From AC-9 sp051984395 (GTDB lineage Bacteria; Actinomycetota; Acidimicrobiia; Acidimicrobiales; AC-9), in NCBI GenBank assembly GCA_051984395.1, contig JBPYEZ010000044.1, positions 1 to 17,703 on the forward strand: a DNA stretch of 17,703 nt, given 5' to 3'. Under the pieces are notes generated by a model, which did not search any database, was not told the origin of the DNA, and was given only the letters and a program-made list of their open reading frames with translations. The position numbers and the translations under genes were made by a program. The stretch's first letter is position 1. Every line of letters begins with the position of its first letter. Below, piece by piece: positions 6,880 to 13,248 of this stretch.

Positions 6880-7829
6880 GCGGGAGGCCGCTGGCGCCGG
6901 GATCGATCTCGATTCGCCTGTACCCGCACACCGACCTGGCCGGCCCTGGCATCCTCGACGAGCTGCGGACCCAGGCCGCCCTGGCACGTGACCACGGGTT
7001 CGACGGAGTGATGACGAGCGAGCACCACGGCGGCCTGGCCGGCTACTCTCCCAATCCCCTCCAGCTCGCCGGATGGCTGCTCGAGGCGATGAGCGGCGGC
7101 TGGGCCGCCGCCTGCCCCCTGCTGGTCACCCTCCGTCCGGTGGCACTGGTCGCCGAGGAGGTGGCCTGGCTGGCGTCCCGCTTTCCCGAGCGGGTCGGTG
7201 TCGGGGTGGCGGCAGGCGCCCTGGCGAGCGACTTCGAGATCATGGGCCTGACCCAACAGGACCTCACGACGCGGTTCGCCAGGTCTCTCGACCAGCTGGC
7301 TGGCATCCTCGGCGGCACCAGGCCCGACCGGCTTGCCGACGACCCAGCCGTCGCCCGGTGCCGCCTCCAGCCTGTGCCTCTCGTCAGCGCCGCCATCGGC
7401 CTGACCGCGGCCAGGCGGGCCGCCGGCTGCGGGGTCGGCATCATCCTCGACTCTCTGGCCACGGTCGAGCGCTGCCGCCGGCTCACCGACACCTACCGTG
7501 ACGCCGGTGGTCCGGGCCCGTGCATCCTCGTGCGGCGGGCCTGGCTGGGTGATCCGCCGCGCCAGAGCCTCGAACGCCAGGTCGATGTCTACCGCGGCTA
7601 CGCGTCGGCCGGGGCGCAGTCGCATTGGAGCGGCGACCAGCTCGTGGCGGGGACCGACGCCGGCACGGTCGCGGACCAGCTGGCCGACGTCGCCCGCCGG
7701 GCCGGCGCGGACGCGCTCAACCTGCGGGTGCAGGTCCCTGGGGTCGCGCCGGCCGAGGCCCGCGACCAGATCATCGGCCTGGGCGGCGAGGTGCTCCCCC
7801 AGCTTCGCCGGCAGCTGGCCGGGACCTGA
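6876..7829 (+). CDS. Luciferase-like (LLM-class) flavin- or F420-dependent oxidoreductase
   Basis: The 317-residue product starts at GTG 6876, overlapping the TetR stop in a GTGA tetranucleotide, a typical coupled start; the frame is open far upstream but only as a shadow of other genes. The N-terminal strand SISIRLYPHTD, the segment GFDGVMTSEHHGG (41-53, with E49-H50-H51) and the following YSPNPLQLAG are characteristic of the bacterial luciferase superfamily TIM barrel. Members use FMNH2 with oxygen as monooxygenases, or F420 as dehydrogenases/reductases. In actinobacteria the F420 option is common, but the cofactor cannot be decided here. Co-transcription with the TetR regulator suggests it supplies a redox or hydroxylation step for the compound processed by the divergent amidohydrolase operon. 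Confidence 0.85.
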   Translation: MSGRPLAPGSISIRLYPHTDLAGPGILDELRTQAALARDHGFDGVMTSEHHGGLAGYSPNPLQLAGWLLEAMSGGWAAACPLLVTLRPVALVAEEVAWLASRFPERVGVGVAAGALASDFEIMGLTQQDLTTRFARSLDQLAGILGGTRPDRLADDPAVARCRLQPVPLVSAAIGLTAARRAAGCGVGIILDSLATVERCRRLTDTYRDAGGPGPCILVRRAWLGDPPRQSLERQVDVYRGYASAGAQSHWSGDQLVAGTDAGTVADQLADVARRAGADALNLRVQVPGVAPAEARDQIIGLGGEVLPQLRRQLAGT

Positions 7830-7845
7830 GGTAAGCAGGGGCGCT

Positions 7846-8457
7846 ATGGACAGCGCCAGGCTGGAGGCGTTCAGCGACGGGGTCTTCGCGGTGGCCATCA
7901 CCCTGCTCGCCCTCGATCTGGTGGTCGCCGGGCCGGGTCACGGCACGCTGGCTCATCAGCTGGCGGACAAGTGGCCGTCGTTCGCGGCCTACTTCATCAG
8001 CTTCCTCACCATCGGGATCATCTGGGTCAACCACCACACCGTGTTCAAGAACCTGTCGGAGATCGACCGCACCCTGCTCTTCCTCAACCTCCTCCTGCTC
8101 TTCTTCGTGGTGAGCATCCCCTTCGCCACCTCGACGATGGCCACCTATCTCCGCCAGGGGGGCGCCGACTCCCACCTGGGAGCGGCCCTCTACATGGGGG
8201 CGTTCGAGGGTATGTCGATCGCCTTCAGCCTGATCTTCTGGTGGTCGATCCGCCACGAGCACATGAGGGTCCCGCTCTCCTCCGCCGATGCCCGGCGAGC
8301 AACGGTCCGGTTCGGCGTCGGCCAGGTGGGTTACGTGGTCGGGATCGGCATCGCCTTCGTCAGCGCTCCGGCCGCTCTCGTCCTCAGCTTCGTCGTGGCC
8401 GTGTACTACATCTTCGAGCAGACCCCCAGGCGCGACACAGCCGCGGACGCACCCTAG
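7846..8457 (+). CDS. TMEM175-like (DUF1211) potassium channel protein
   Basis: The 203-residue integral membrane protein begins with RLEAFSDGVFAVAITLL (residues 5-21). It carries the R...FSD signature (R5, F9-S10-D11) that defines the pore-lining first helix of TMEM175 channels. About six hydrophobic segments follow, including one with FAAYFISFLTIGIIWVNHHT, which holds the conserved WVNHH, and a Leu/Phe-rich helix with LLLLFFVVSIPFATS. Prokaryotic members are about 200 residues, form tetramers and conduct K+ without the classical TVGYG filter. The gene follows the luciferase-like gene by 16 nt with a CAGGGG site before the ATG, so it is probably co-transcribed; a functional link to the catabolic genes is not evident. 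Confidence 0.9.
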   Translation: MDSARLEAFSDGVFAVAITLLALDLVVAGPGHGTLAHQLADKWPSFAAYFISFLTIGIIWVNHHTVFKNLSEIDRTLLFLNLLLLFFVVSIPFATSTMATYLRQGGADSHLGAALYMGAFEGMSIAFSLIFWWSIRHEHMRVPLSSADARRATVRFGVGQVGYVVGIGIAFVSAPAALVLSFVVAVYYIFEQTPRRDTAADAP

Positions 8458-8604
8458 ACACCCGCTCGCGGTCATCGCAGCCGACGTCTCCCGGTTCGCA
8501 GGTGCACGGTCCGTGGTCGGTACCGAACGGTTGCGGCGGCCGAGGCCGCCGGGACACGAAGCGTCTTTGAGACAGGTCGCACCTCGCGCCCGGCGGGCAT
8601 CGCA

Positions 8605-8931
8605 CTAGGCCGTCAACTGGGCCTGGGGGTTCTTGGGGGGCCGGCCGCGCTTGCGCTTGAACGGCAGGATGCGGCCGTTGGCGAAGAGCTGGCCGCCCCA
8701 GACGCCCCAGGGCTCGCGCCGATCGAGCGCGCCCTCGAGACACGGGTCGGCGAGCGGGCATCCGGCGCAGATGGCCTTCGCCCGGGCGATGTCGTCGAGC
8801 TGCTCGGAGAAGAACAGCTCGAGGAGGCCAGTCGTCCCGTCGCGACAGCTGGCCTGGTCCCAGTCGGCACCTGACCGCGCGTCGGTGAGAAGGGCCTCGA
8901 TGCCTCTGGCTTCTTGGGCTGCGGCGAGCAT
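8605..8931 (-). CDS. whiB7: WhiB7/WblC-type iron-sulfur transcriptional activator
   Basis: The 108-residue protein has the four WhiB cluster ligands C29, C55, C58 and C64 (C...C-x2-C-x5-C). It then has REPWGVWGG at 72-80, the turn that contacts sigma factor region 4, and a C-terminal AT-hook, KRKRGRPPK (92-100). The AT-hook directly behind the GVWGG turn and a short F-NGRIL linker is the arrangement of WhiB7, the 4Fe-4S activator of intrinsic antibiotic resistance in mycobacteria and of WblC in Streptomyces. Those proteins bind SigA and an AT-rich box upstream of the -35. The ATG at 8931 has AAAGGGG 8 nt upstream. The long leader with its own promoter motif, uORF and terminator strongly supports the WhiB7 assignment over other WhiB paralogues. 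The gene converges with the TMEM175-like gene. Confidence 0.88.
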   Translation of the reverse strand: MLAAAQEARGIEALLTDARSGADWDQASCRDGTTGLLELFFSEQLDDIARAKAICAGCPLADPCLEGALDRREPWGVWGGQLFANGRILPFKRKRGRPPKNPQAQLTA

Positions 8932-8995
8932 GTCGCCATCCCCTTTCGGTCAGGATCGGATCCGGGCAGCGCCAGCGAGCTGCGCGGAGGGAAAC

Positions 8996-9023
8996 AAAAA
9001 GGCCGCCGGAGATTCCGGCGGCC
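8996..9023 (-). terminator. Intrinsic terminator (attenuator) in the whiB7 leader
   Basis: On the minus strand GGCCGCCGG pairs with CCGGCGGCC (9-bp perfect stem, 5-nt loop AATCT) and is followed at once by TTTTT. It lies 64 bp upstream of the whiB7 ATG and downstream of a good promoter on the same strand, so it would end transcription before whiB7 is reached unless its folding is prevented. It could also end read-through from the phosphatase gene. Confidence 0.88.
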
Positions 9024-9089
9024 TCTGAGCCAAGCTCTGGAGCGGAGGATGACTATCCAGCGGCTGCTCCAGAGGGGCCCGTCGGCCGC
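9018..9089 (-). promoter_or_regulatory. Antiterminator hairpin of the whiB7 leader
   Basis: Reading the minus-strand RNA, three helices stack. GCGGCC (9089-9084) pairs with GGCCGC (9023-9018). GGGCC (9080-9076) pairs with GGCTC (9031-9027, one G-U). CTCTGGAGC (9074-9066) pairs with GCTCCAGAG (9043-9035). This gives 20 base pairs with small internal loops (3x3 and 1x3). A further GGAT/ATCC tip surrounds the uORF stop codon. The outer helix uses six of the nine bases of the terminator's 5' arm, so this fold and the terminator exclude each other. The left half lies in uORF codons 46-54, so a ribosome translating to the stop would melt it. Pairing was done by eye, with no energy calculation. Confidence 0.75.
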
Positions 9090-9226
9090 ACGGCCTTGTC
9101 GGCGTTGGCGGTCATACGCCCCCGGTGGCATGCCGCAAACGGCGAGAGGGGGTAACCACCAGCAGGCCGCGTCCAGATGAGGGCATGGCGGCCGGCCGTG
9201 AGCTCGATCACAGCGACGTTCCGCAT
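9053..9226 (-). CDS. Leader ORF (uORF) controlling whiB7, 57 codons
   Basis: The ATG at 9226 is preceded by GAGGGAG with a 6-nt spacing, a better ribosome binding site than most genes here have. The frame runs 57 codons to TAG at 9055-9053. The peptide starts MRNVAVIELTAGRHALIW and ends TGPSGAAAG. It has no recognisable domain, and the role is expected to lie in the act of translation rather than in the peptide. An in-frame internal ATG (9115) with GGGGG before it would give only the last 20 residues. The uORF starts about 40 nt after the predicted transcript start and ends inside the loop of the antiterminator hairpin. In known whiB7/wblC leaders, ribosome-targeting antibiotics disturb uORF translation and so relieve termination; the same logic fits this geometry. 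A leader peptide could instead be a chance ORF, but start, stop and hairpin positions agree too well for that to be favoured. Confidence 0.75.
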   Translation of the reverse strand: MRNVAVIELTAGRHALIWTRPAGGYPLSPFAACHRGRMTANADKAVRPTGPSGAAAG

Positions 9227-9271
9227 CGACGCTCCCTCATCTCTGGCGCGGGGGCCTTCCCCGCAGCAGCA

Positions 9272-9308
9272 ATCCGACCATGGCCTCCCGGGCCCGTCAA
9301 CCCATTTT
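9272..9308 (-). promoter_or_regulatory. whiB7 promoter with WhiB7-type AT-rich box
   Basis: On the minus strand the order is AAAAT (9308-9304), GGG, the -35 hexamer TTGACG (9300-9295), a 17-bp spacer, and a -10-like TCGGAT (9277-9272), which keeps T1, A5 and T6 of the consensus. An AAAAT-type box 3 bp upstream of the -35 is the known target of the WhiB7 AT-hook at autoregulated and regulon promoters, acting with the primary sigma factor. The box stands out in otherwise GC-rich DNA, directly after the stop of the phosphatase gene. The transcript would start near 9265. Confidence 0.78.
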
Positions 9309-9323
9309 CCGGTCCCGGCCCGT

Positions 9324-10076
9324 TCACCGACCAGGAATGGAGGCCCTCGCCGTGACCAGGGAGCTCAACAGCGGCGACGTGGCTGCCGCCACCGGCACCC
9401 GACGGTCCGAGTGGTCCAGGGCCACCAGCGGGCGACCACGTGCGTCGACGACCGGGGCACCGGCTTCGCTGCAGACGAGCGCACCACCCAGGTAGTCCCA
9501 GGGCCCCTGGCCCGAGCCACTGCAGTCCACGTAGGCGTCCAGGGTGCCCTCGGCGACGGCGCACAGGTCCAGGGCGGCGGCTCCGAGGGCCCGGAACTGC
9601 CCCCATCCGAGGTGGCGGGGCGGGTACCCCGAGAGGGCGACGATTGCCCTTTCGAGGACCTCGCACCCCGACGCCCGAAGCGGGCGCCCCGCTCGTCGGG
9701 CCCCACCGCCGCGCACCGCCTCGAACCGGACGCCGCTGGCCTGGTTGGCCACCACGGCGACCCGCGGACCCTCCTCGTCGACCGCGCACAGGCTGGTGGC
9801 GTACCAGGGCAGGCCGTGAGCGGCGTTGGTCGAGCCGTCGACCGGATCGAGCACCGCCAGGACGGGACGCCCCGTCCCGGCCAGGCCCGACTCCTCGCTC
9901 AGCACCCCCAGACCTGCCTCCAGGAGGATCGGCACGGCGGCGGCGTCCGCGACGAGGTCCGACCGGTACTGGCCGGGCCGGGTGCCGGCGAGACCCCAGT
10001 CCTCCAGACCGGCCAGTGCGGCGGCCACGGCCGTCACGGCGTCGTGCAAGACCTCCAGCAACTCATCGTCGCCCAC
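9324..10076 (-). CDS. Inositol monophosphatase family protein
   Basis: The 250-residue protein carries the Mg2+-dependent phosphatase motifs of the family: SDLVADAA (39-46), the acidic LSEESG (59-64), DPVDGSTN at 77-84 (the DPxDGT-N metal site), and PWDYLGGALVCSEAG at 192-206 with D194 as the third metal ligand. The family hydrolyses inositol-1-phosphate, histidinol phosphate, fructose-1,6-bisphosphate or adenosine-3',5'-bisphosphate, and these motifs do not separate them. A cytoplasmic enzyme is expected. The GTG at 10076 was taken as start; only a weak GGTGGG-like context precedes it, and TAACGT (10091-10086) could be a -10 for a near-leaderless mRNA. It is divergent from the unknown gene at 10138, and its stop lies just upstream of the whiB7 promoter. 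Confidence 0.88.
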   Translation of the reverse strand: MGDDELLEVLHDAVTAVAAALAGLEDWGLAGTRPGQYRSDLVADAAAVPILLEAGLGVLSEESGLAGTGRPVLAVLDPVDGSTNAAHGLPWYATSLCAVDEEGPRVAVVANQASGVRFEAVRGGGARRAGRPLRASGCEVLERAIVALSGYPPRHLGWGQFRALGAAALDLCAVAEGTLDAYVDCSGSGQGPWDYLGGALVCSEAGAPVVDARGRPLVALDHSDRRVPVAAATSPLLSSLVTARASIPGR

Positions 10077-10085
10077 CGGTCAGCG

Positions 10086-10131
10086 ACGTTAACCGCGCCG
10101 AGAGTGGCGCCACCCACCCCCCAAGTAGGCT
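10086..10131. promoter_or_regulatory. Possible divergent -10 elements for leaderless transcripts
   Basis: TAACGT on the minus strand (10091-10086) lies about 10 bp from the phosphatase GTG, and TAGGCT on the plus strand (10126-10131) lies 6 bp from the GTG at 10138. Both fit TANNNT -10 elements of leaderless actinobacterial genes, and neither gene has a clear ribosome binding site. No convincing -35 hexamers were seen, so support is limited to spacing. Confidence 0.35.
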
Positions 10132-10137
10132 GAGCCT

Positions 10138-10698
10138 GTGGCGGTCATCGATGTCGCTGGGTATGTGGCCGAGCTCAAGGACCACGCCGTGGACCACGGG
10201 TTCCATGTGCACGACGAGCGGCACTTCGTGGAGACGTACTCGTTGCGTCAGGTGTGGGAGGTCGACCTGCACCCCGAGGAGGGCTGCGGCGGCCCGCTCG
10301 ACCTCCACCTCGCCCTGGAGGTCGACCCCCGCGTGCTGCTGTCGTTCGAGGACGCGGTCGTGGACCTCCCCGAGGACTCCGACCCCGCCGACGAGTTCCA
10401 CTTCCCTCTCACCTTCACCTGGGCTCTCCCGCCGCTGCCCACCGGTCCCGACCTCCTGCGGCTGGCCATCGACCTCGCCGGGGTCGGTGGCGTCGAGCTG
10501 CCGCTGGAGGCGTCGGCGATCGACTCCTTCGCCTCGGCCACCGACGCTCCCGAGCGACGCCTGACGATCGTGGCCCGCCATCGCGTCTCCCTGGCGCGGG
10601 TCCTCGCCGGCGAGGAGCTGCTCTGTGAGGTCTTCGACCGCTCGCTGGCGGTGAGCCGGTTCCTGCTCGAGGCAGCACCCGCTTGGCTGGGGGAGTAG
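10138..10698 (+). CDS. Conserved-looking protein of unknown function
   Basis: No family was recognised. The 186-residue product starts at GTG 10138 (MAVIDVAGYVAEL). It is acidic, has no signal peptide or membrane helix, and alternates amphipathic strands (WEVDLHPEEG, LDLHLALEVDPRVLLSF, FHFPLTFTWALPP) with a helical C-terminal part ending FLLEAAPAWLGE. The strand-rich middle and balanced codon use support a real cytoplasmic protein. It heads a plus-strand series with two lipoproteins, an SDR and another unknown gene, and its 3' end overlaps the proposed TTG start of the next gene by 16 nt. Confidence 0.7.
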   Translation: MAVIDVAGYVAELKDHAVDHGFHVHDERHFVETYSLRQVWEVDLHPEEGCGGPLDLHLALEVDPRVLLSFEDAVVDLPEDSDPADEFHFPLTFTWALPPLPTGPDLLRLAIDLAGVGGVELPLEASAIDSFASATDAPERRLTIVARHRVSLARVLAGEELLCEVFDRSLAVSRFLLEAAPAWLGE

Positions 10699-11096
10699 GT
10701 TCCCGGGGCCCAGGCGCGCATGGCCGACCCCGGAGGGCGACCATCGGCCTCTCGGTGCTGGCCCTAGGGTCCCTCGCCATCGTGTCCGGCTGTAGCGGGA
10801 GCTCGGACTCCAGCGCCAGGCAGGCTTGTCAGCATGTCGAGCGCTCGCTGCGACTGTACGCCCAGGCGGCGTCGAACCCCGATCCGGCCGCTGCCGAGCG
10901 CGAGCGGGTCGACGCCCTGGTCGAGCTCAGGACTGCCCTTCCGCTGGCATCCGTGGCGGCCGCCGGGTCGGGGCAGTGGGAGGCGCTGCGGACGACGCTG
11001 AGCGAGAGCCCGAACGTCGACGAGGGTCGCCTGGTGCCGGCGCTCACCCAGCAGTGCCGGACGGCGCTGTCGCCCCCGAGCGCCCGCACCTACTGA
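10683..11096 (+). CDS. Small putative lipoprotein
   Basis: The 137-residue product has an arginine-containing n-region, a hydrophobic stretch TIGLSVLALGSLAIVSGC (20-37) and a lipobox with Cys37, followed by a Ser/Gly/Asp-rich linker. The mature part (about 48-137) is mainly helical with Cys residues at QACQHVE and TQQCRTA that could form one disulfide. No family was recognised. The start is uncertain: the only in-frame candidate that keeps a positive n-region is TTG at 10683, inside the previous gene and without a clear ribosome binding site. The lipoprotein signal itself is convincing. The protein is expected to be anchored to the outer face of the cytoplasmic membrane. Confidence 0.68.
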   Translation: MAGGVGSRGPGAHGRPRRATIGLSVLALGSLAIVSGCSGSSDSSARQACQHVERSLRLYAQAASNPDPAAAERERVDALVELRTALPLASVAAAGSGQWEALRTTLSESPNVDEGRLVPALTQQCRTALSPPSARTY

Positions 11097-11160
11097 CGAC
11101 CCGGTCGCGAGCGCCGCCTACCATTCCCCGGCGTCATCGGGCCGACGAAGGGAGCGCCAG

Positions 11161-11838
11161 ATGCGGCGGCTGCTTGCCACGACCGGGGTGCTGGCCATCG
11201 TGGTCGCCGCCGGCTGTGGTGGCGGCTCCTCGCAGAGCTCGTCGACCCAGCTCTCGTCCGCCGCTCGCATCAACCTCCGGCAGAGCGACTTTCCTCCGGG
11301 ATGGCAGGCCCGCCCCAACCCGGTGACCGCCACCGGCAATATGCAGGCGGAGCGGGCCCTCTACGCCTGCCTCCGAAAGCCCCCGCCCGAGTCGCACACG
11401 ACGGTCAACATCAACTCCCCCACCTTCGTACAGGGCTCGCAGCAGGCCAGCTCCAACGTGAAGTTCACCCGCACGGCGGCCCAGAGCCAGGCCGACTTCG
11501 GCATCCTGGCCACACCCGCCGCCGCCGACTGCGATCGTCGGGTCCTCGTGAGCACGGTGCCGGGGGCACTGGGTGCCGGATCCTCCGTCGTCTCGAGCAC
11601 CCTGAGCAATGTTCCCACCACGGCGCCCGCAGGCGACGAAGCGGTGAGCTATCTAGTCGCCGTCGACGTGGCCGTCCGGGGCGGTCAGACGACGGTCTAC
11701 GTCTCGTTCACGAAGATCCGTCGCGGGCGTGCGCTCATTGCCGTGCAGACGATCGGCCTGGGTGAGACCTTTCCTGCCAGCCTCGAGCAGACGCTCATCT
11801 CGAACGTCGCGACCAGAGCCAATCAGTTGCCCACATAG
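11161..11838 (+). CDS. Putative lipoprotein of unknown function
   Basis: The 225-residue protein begins MRRLLATTGVLAIVVAAGC, a textbook lipoprotein signal with lipobox VAAGC and Cys19, followed by a Gly/Ser linker. The start has GGGAG upstream at suitable distance. The mature domain opens with RINLRQSDFPPGWQARP, a segment seen in actinobacterial exported proteins of the type resembling extracellular sensor domains of PknH-like kinases; this is weak resemblance only. Two Cys (in YACLRKPP and AADCDRR) may form a disulfide. The C-terminal half contains strands such as TTVYVSFTKIRRGRALIAVQTIGLG. It is followed after 9 nt by the SDR gene. Role unknown; a surface ligand-binding protein is possible. 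Confidence 0.8.
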   Translation: MRRLLATTGVLAIVVAAGCGGGSSQSSSTQLSSAARINLRQSDFPPGWQARPNPVTATGNMQAERALYACLRKPPPESHTTVNINSPTFVQGSQQASSNVKFTRTAAQSQADFGILATPAAADCDRRVLVSTVPGALGAGSSVVSSTLSNVPTTAPAGDEAVSYLVAVDVAVRGGQTTVYVSFTKIRRGRALIAVQTIGLGETFPASLEQTLISNVATRANQLPT

Positions 11839-11847
11839 GGAGGCTTC

Positions 11848-12642
11848 ATGGCCACCATCGTGATCACCGGCGCCTCGAGCGGGATGGGGGCAGCGACCAC
11901 GGAACGGCTGGCGGCCGACGGCCACCGGATCGTGGGCGTCGACCTCCAGGACGCCGAGGTCGTGGCCGACCTGGGCACACCAGCGGGCCGGCGTGCCGCC
12001 ATCGACGGCGTGTCAGCACTGACCGACGGCACGGTGGACGGACTCGTCACCTTCGCTGGTCTGGCCGGCCTCACGGACAGACCGGGTGGCCTCCTGGTGG
12101 CGGTGAACTACTTCGGGACGGTCGAGCTCCTCGCCGGCCTGCGGTCGATGCTTTCCCGGGGGAAGAACCCGGCTGCTGTCGCCATCAGCTCGAACTCCAC
12201 GACCTGCCAACCGGGCGTGCCGATCGATCTGGTCGACGCCTGCCTGGCCGGTGACGAGACGACGGCCAAGGAGATCGGAGACAGGGCAAGCTCGCTGGCC
12301 GCCTACCCGGCGACGAAGACGGCGATCGCCCGCTGGGTCCGTCGGCAGGCCACGAGCTCCGATTGGATCGGAGAGGGCATCACGCTCAATGCGGTGGCGC
12401 CCGGGTTCATCGAGACGCCCATGACCGCAGAGGTCCGCCAGGACCCGGTCATCGGTCCGGCGCTGGACCAGTTCCCCATCCCGGCTGGCCGCGCCGGCCG
12501 GCCCGAGGAGATGGCGGGGTTGGTCGCCTTCCTGCTCGGCCCCGACGCCAGGTTCCTGTGCGGGTCTATCGTGTTCGCGGACGGTGGCAGCGATGCACTG
12601 CTTCGCCCCGACGACTGGCCGGTGCCGCCCGGGGCAGGCTGA
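11848..12642 (+). CDS. SDR of the 3-alpha-hydroxysteroid dehydrogenase/carbonyl reductase type
   Basis: The 264-residue protein has TGASSGMG at 7-14, Ser in AISSNST (112-118), Y153-x3-K157 in YPATK, and PGFIETPM after the active site. Unlike ordinary SDRs it has VNYFGTVELL and a roughly 30-residue insertion (about 122-150, with ACLAGDETTAKEIGDRA) between the Ser and Tyr. It also has HRIVGVDLQDAEVVADL after the first strand and a DGG-DALLRP end. These features together match Comamonas-type 3-alpha-hydroxysteroid dehydrogenase/carbonyl reductase as remembered. VDL at 31-33 suggests NAD(H). GGGAGG precedes the ATG. The true substrate could be a steroid, a bile acid or an unrelated ketone; no other steroid genes lie beside it. 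Confidence 0.88.
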   Translation: MATIVITGASSGMGAATTERLAADGHRIVGVDLQDAEVVADLGTPAGRRAAIDGVSALTDGTVDGLVTFAGLAGLTDRPGGLLVAVNYFGTVELLAGLRSMLSRGKNPAAVAISSNSTTCQPGVPIDLVDACLAGDETTAKEIGDRASSLAAYPATKTAIARWVRRQATSSDWIGEGITLNAVAPGFIETPMTAEVRQDPVIGPALDQFPIPAGRAGRPEEMAGLVAFLLGPDARFLCGSIVFADGGSDALLRPDDWPVPPGAG

Positions 12643-12654
12643 GCAGGTGACCAG

Positions 12655-13233
12655 ATGCGGACTTCCCGATCCCCGGCAGATGCGGCGGACTTCGAGAACC
12701 TGCTGACGGCGGACGTTGGCCGCGACAGAGCCATCGGTCCGGCGCGTCGTCTGCCCGATCCGTTCCCCGCCCCGGTGGCACCGGCGCCACCGTTCGAGGA
12801 CCGGGCCGAGCCCTCCAATCCGTTGCCGCCTCGACCGCGCGGTCCCTACCGTCCGTACTGGCGCGAATCGACCTTCCTCCGAGCCGTCGCTCTCGGCTTC
12901 GCCCCCTGTCTGGCGGCCTGGCACGAGTGGTGTCGGCATGACGGGAGGCGCGGTGTGATCGAGCTGGGATGCGGCCGGCTGGTCATCGCCCCTGATCTGG
13001 GACAGCTCCAGGGCAGGTGCTCGATCCCGGTCCGCCTACGCCGAGGCGCGCCGTGGTCGCTCGCCGTGCCGATGGAGCTGGAGATGATCCCGTGGCCGGA
13101 GGTCTTCGCCACGACGTGGCTCGCCGTCTGCCCCCGCCGACGGGTACACCTCAGCAGGCGCTACTTCCGGGCCGGGCACACGCTCCTCGACGCGGTGACG
13201 GCGGGACTGCTGCTCCACGCGCTCCCTGAGTGA
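12655..13233 (+). CDS. Protein of unknown function
   Basis: No family was recognised. The 192-residue product starts at ATG 12655 with AGGTGA upstream, 12 nt after the SDR stop. Residues 1-65 are Pro/Ala/Arg-rich and probably disordered. From about 66 a folded, Trp- and Cys-containing domain follows (RPYWRESTFLRAVALGF, WHEWCRHDGRRG, WSLAVPMELEMIPWPEVF), ending in an Arg-rich segment RRRVHLSRRYFRAGH and a short hydrophobic tail. No signal peptide is present. It is the last gene of the plus-strand series before the repeat array and the tRNA pair. Confidence 0.65.
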   Translation: MRTSRSPADAADFENLLTADVGRDRAIGPARRLPDPFPAPVAPAPPFEDRAEPSNPLPPRPRGPYRPYWRESTFLRAVALGFAPCLAAWHEWCRHDGRRGVIELGCGRLVIAPDLGQLQGRCSIPVRLRRGAPWSLAVPMELEMIPWPEVFATTWLAVCPRRRVHLSRRYFRAGHTLLDAVTAGLLLHALPE

Positions 13234-13248
13234 CCGCTAGGGAAGTCG

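Noticed and set aside
8535..8550. GGCGGCC-GA-GGCCGCC hairpin between the convergent TMEM175-like and whiB7 genes
   Set aside because: The stem is good but the loop is only 2 nt and no T-tract follows on either strand, so it is not a convincing intrinsic terminator; GC-rich DNA gives such palindromes often.
8613..9131. 172-codon minus-strand frame covering whiB7 and its leader
   Set aside because: It is offset from the whiB7 frame, reads straight through the terminator hairpin and has an Arg/Ser/Pro-rich shadow composition.
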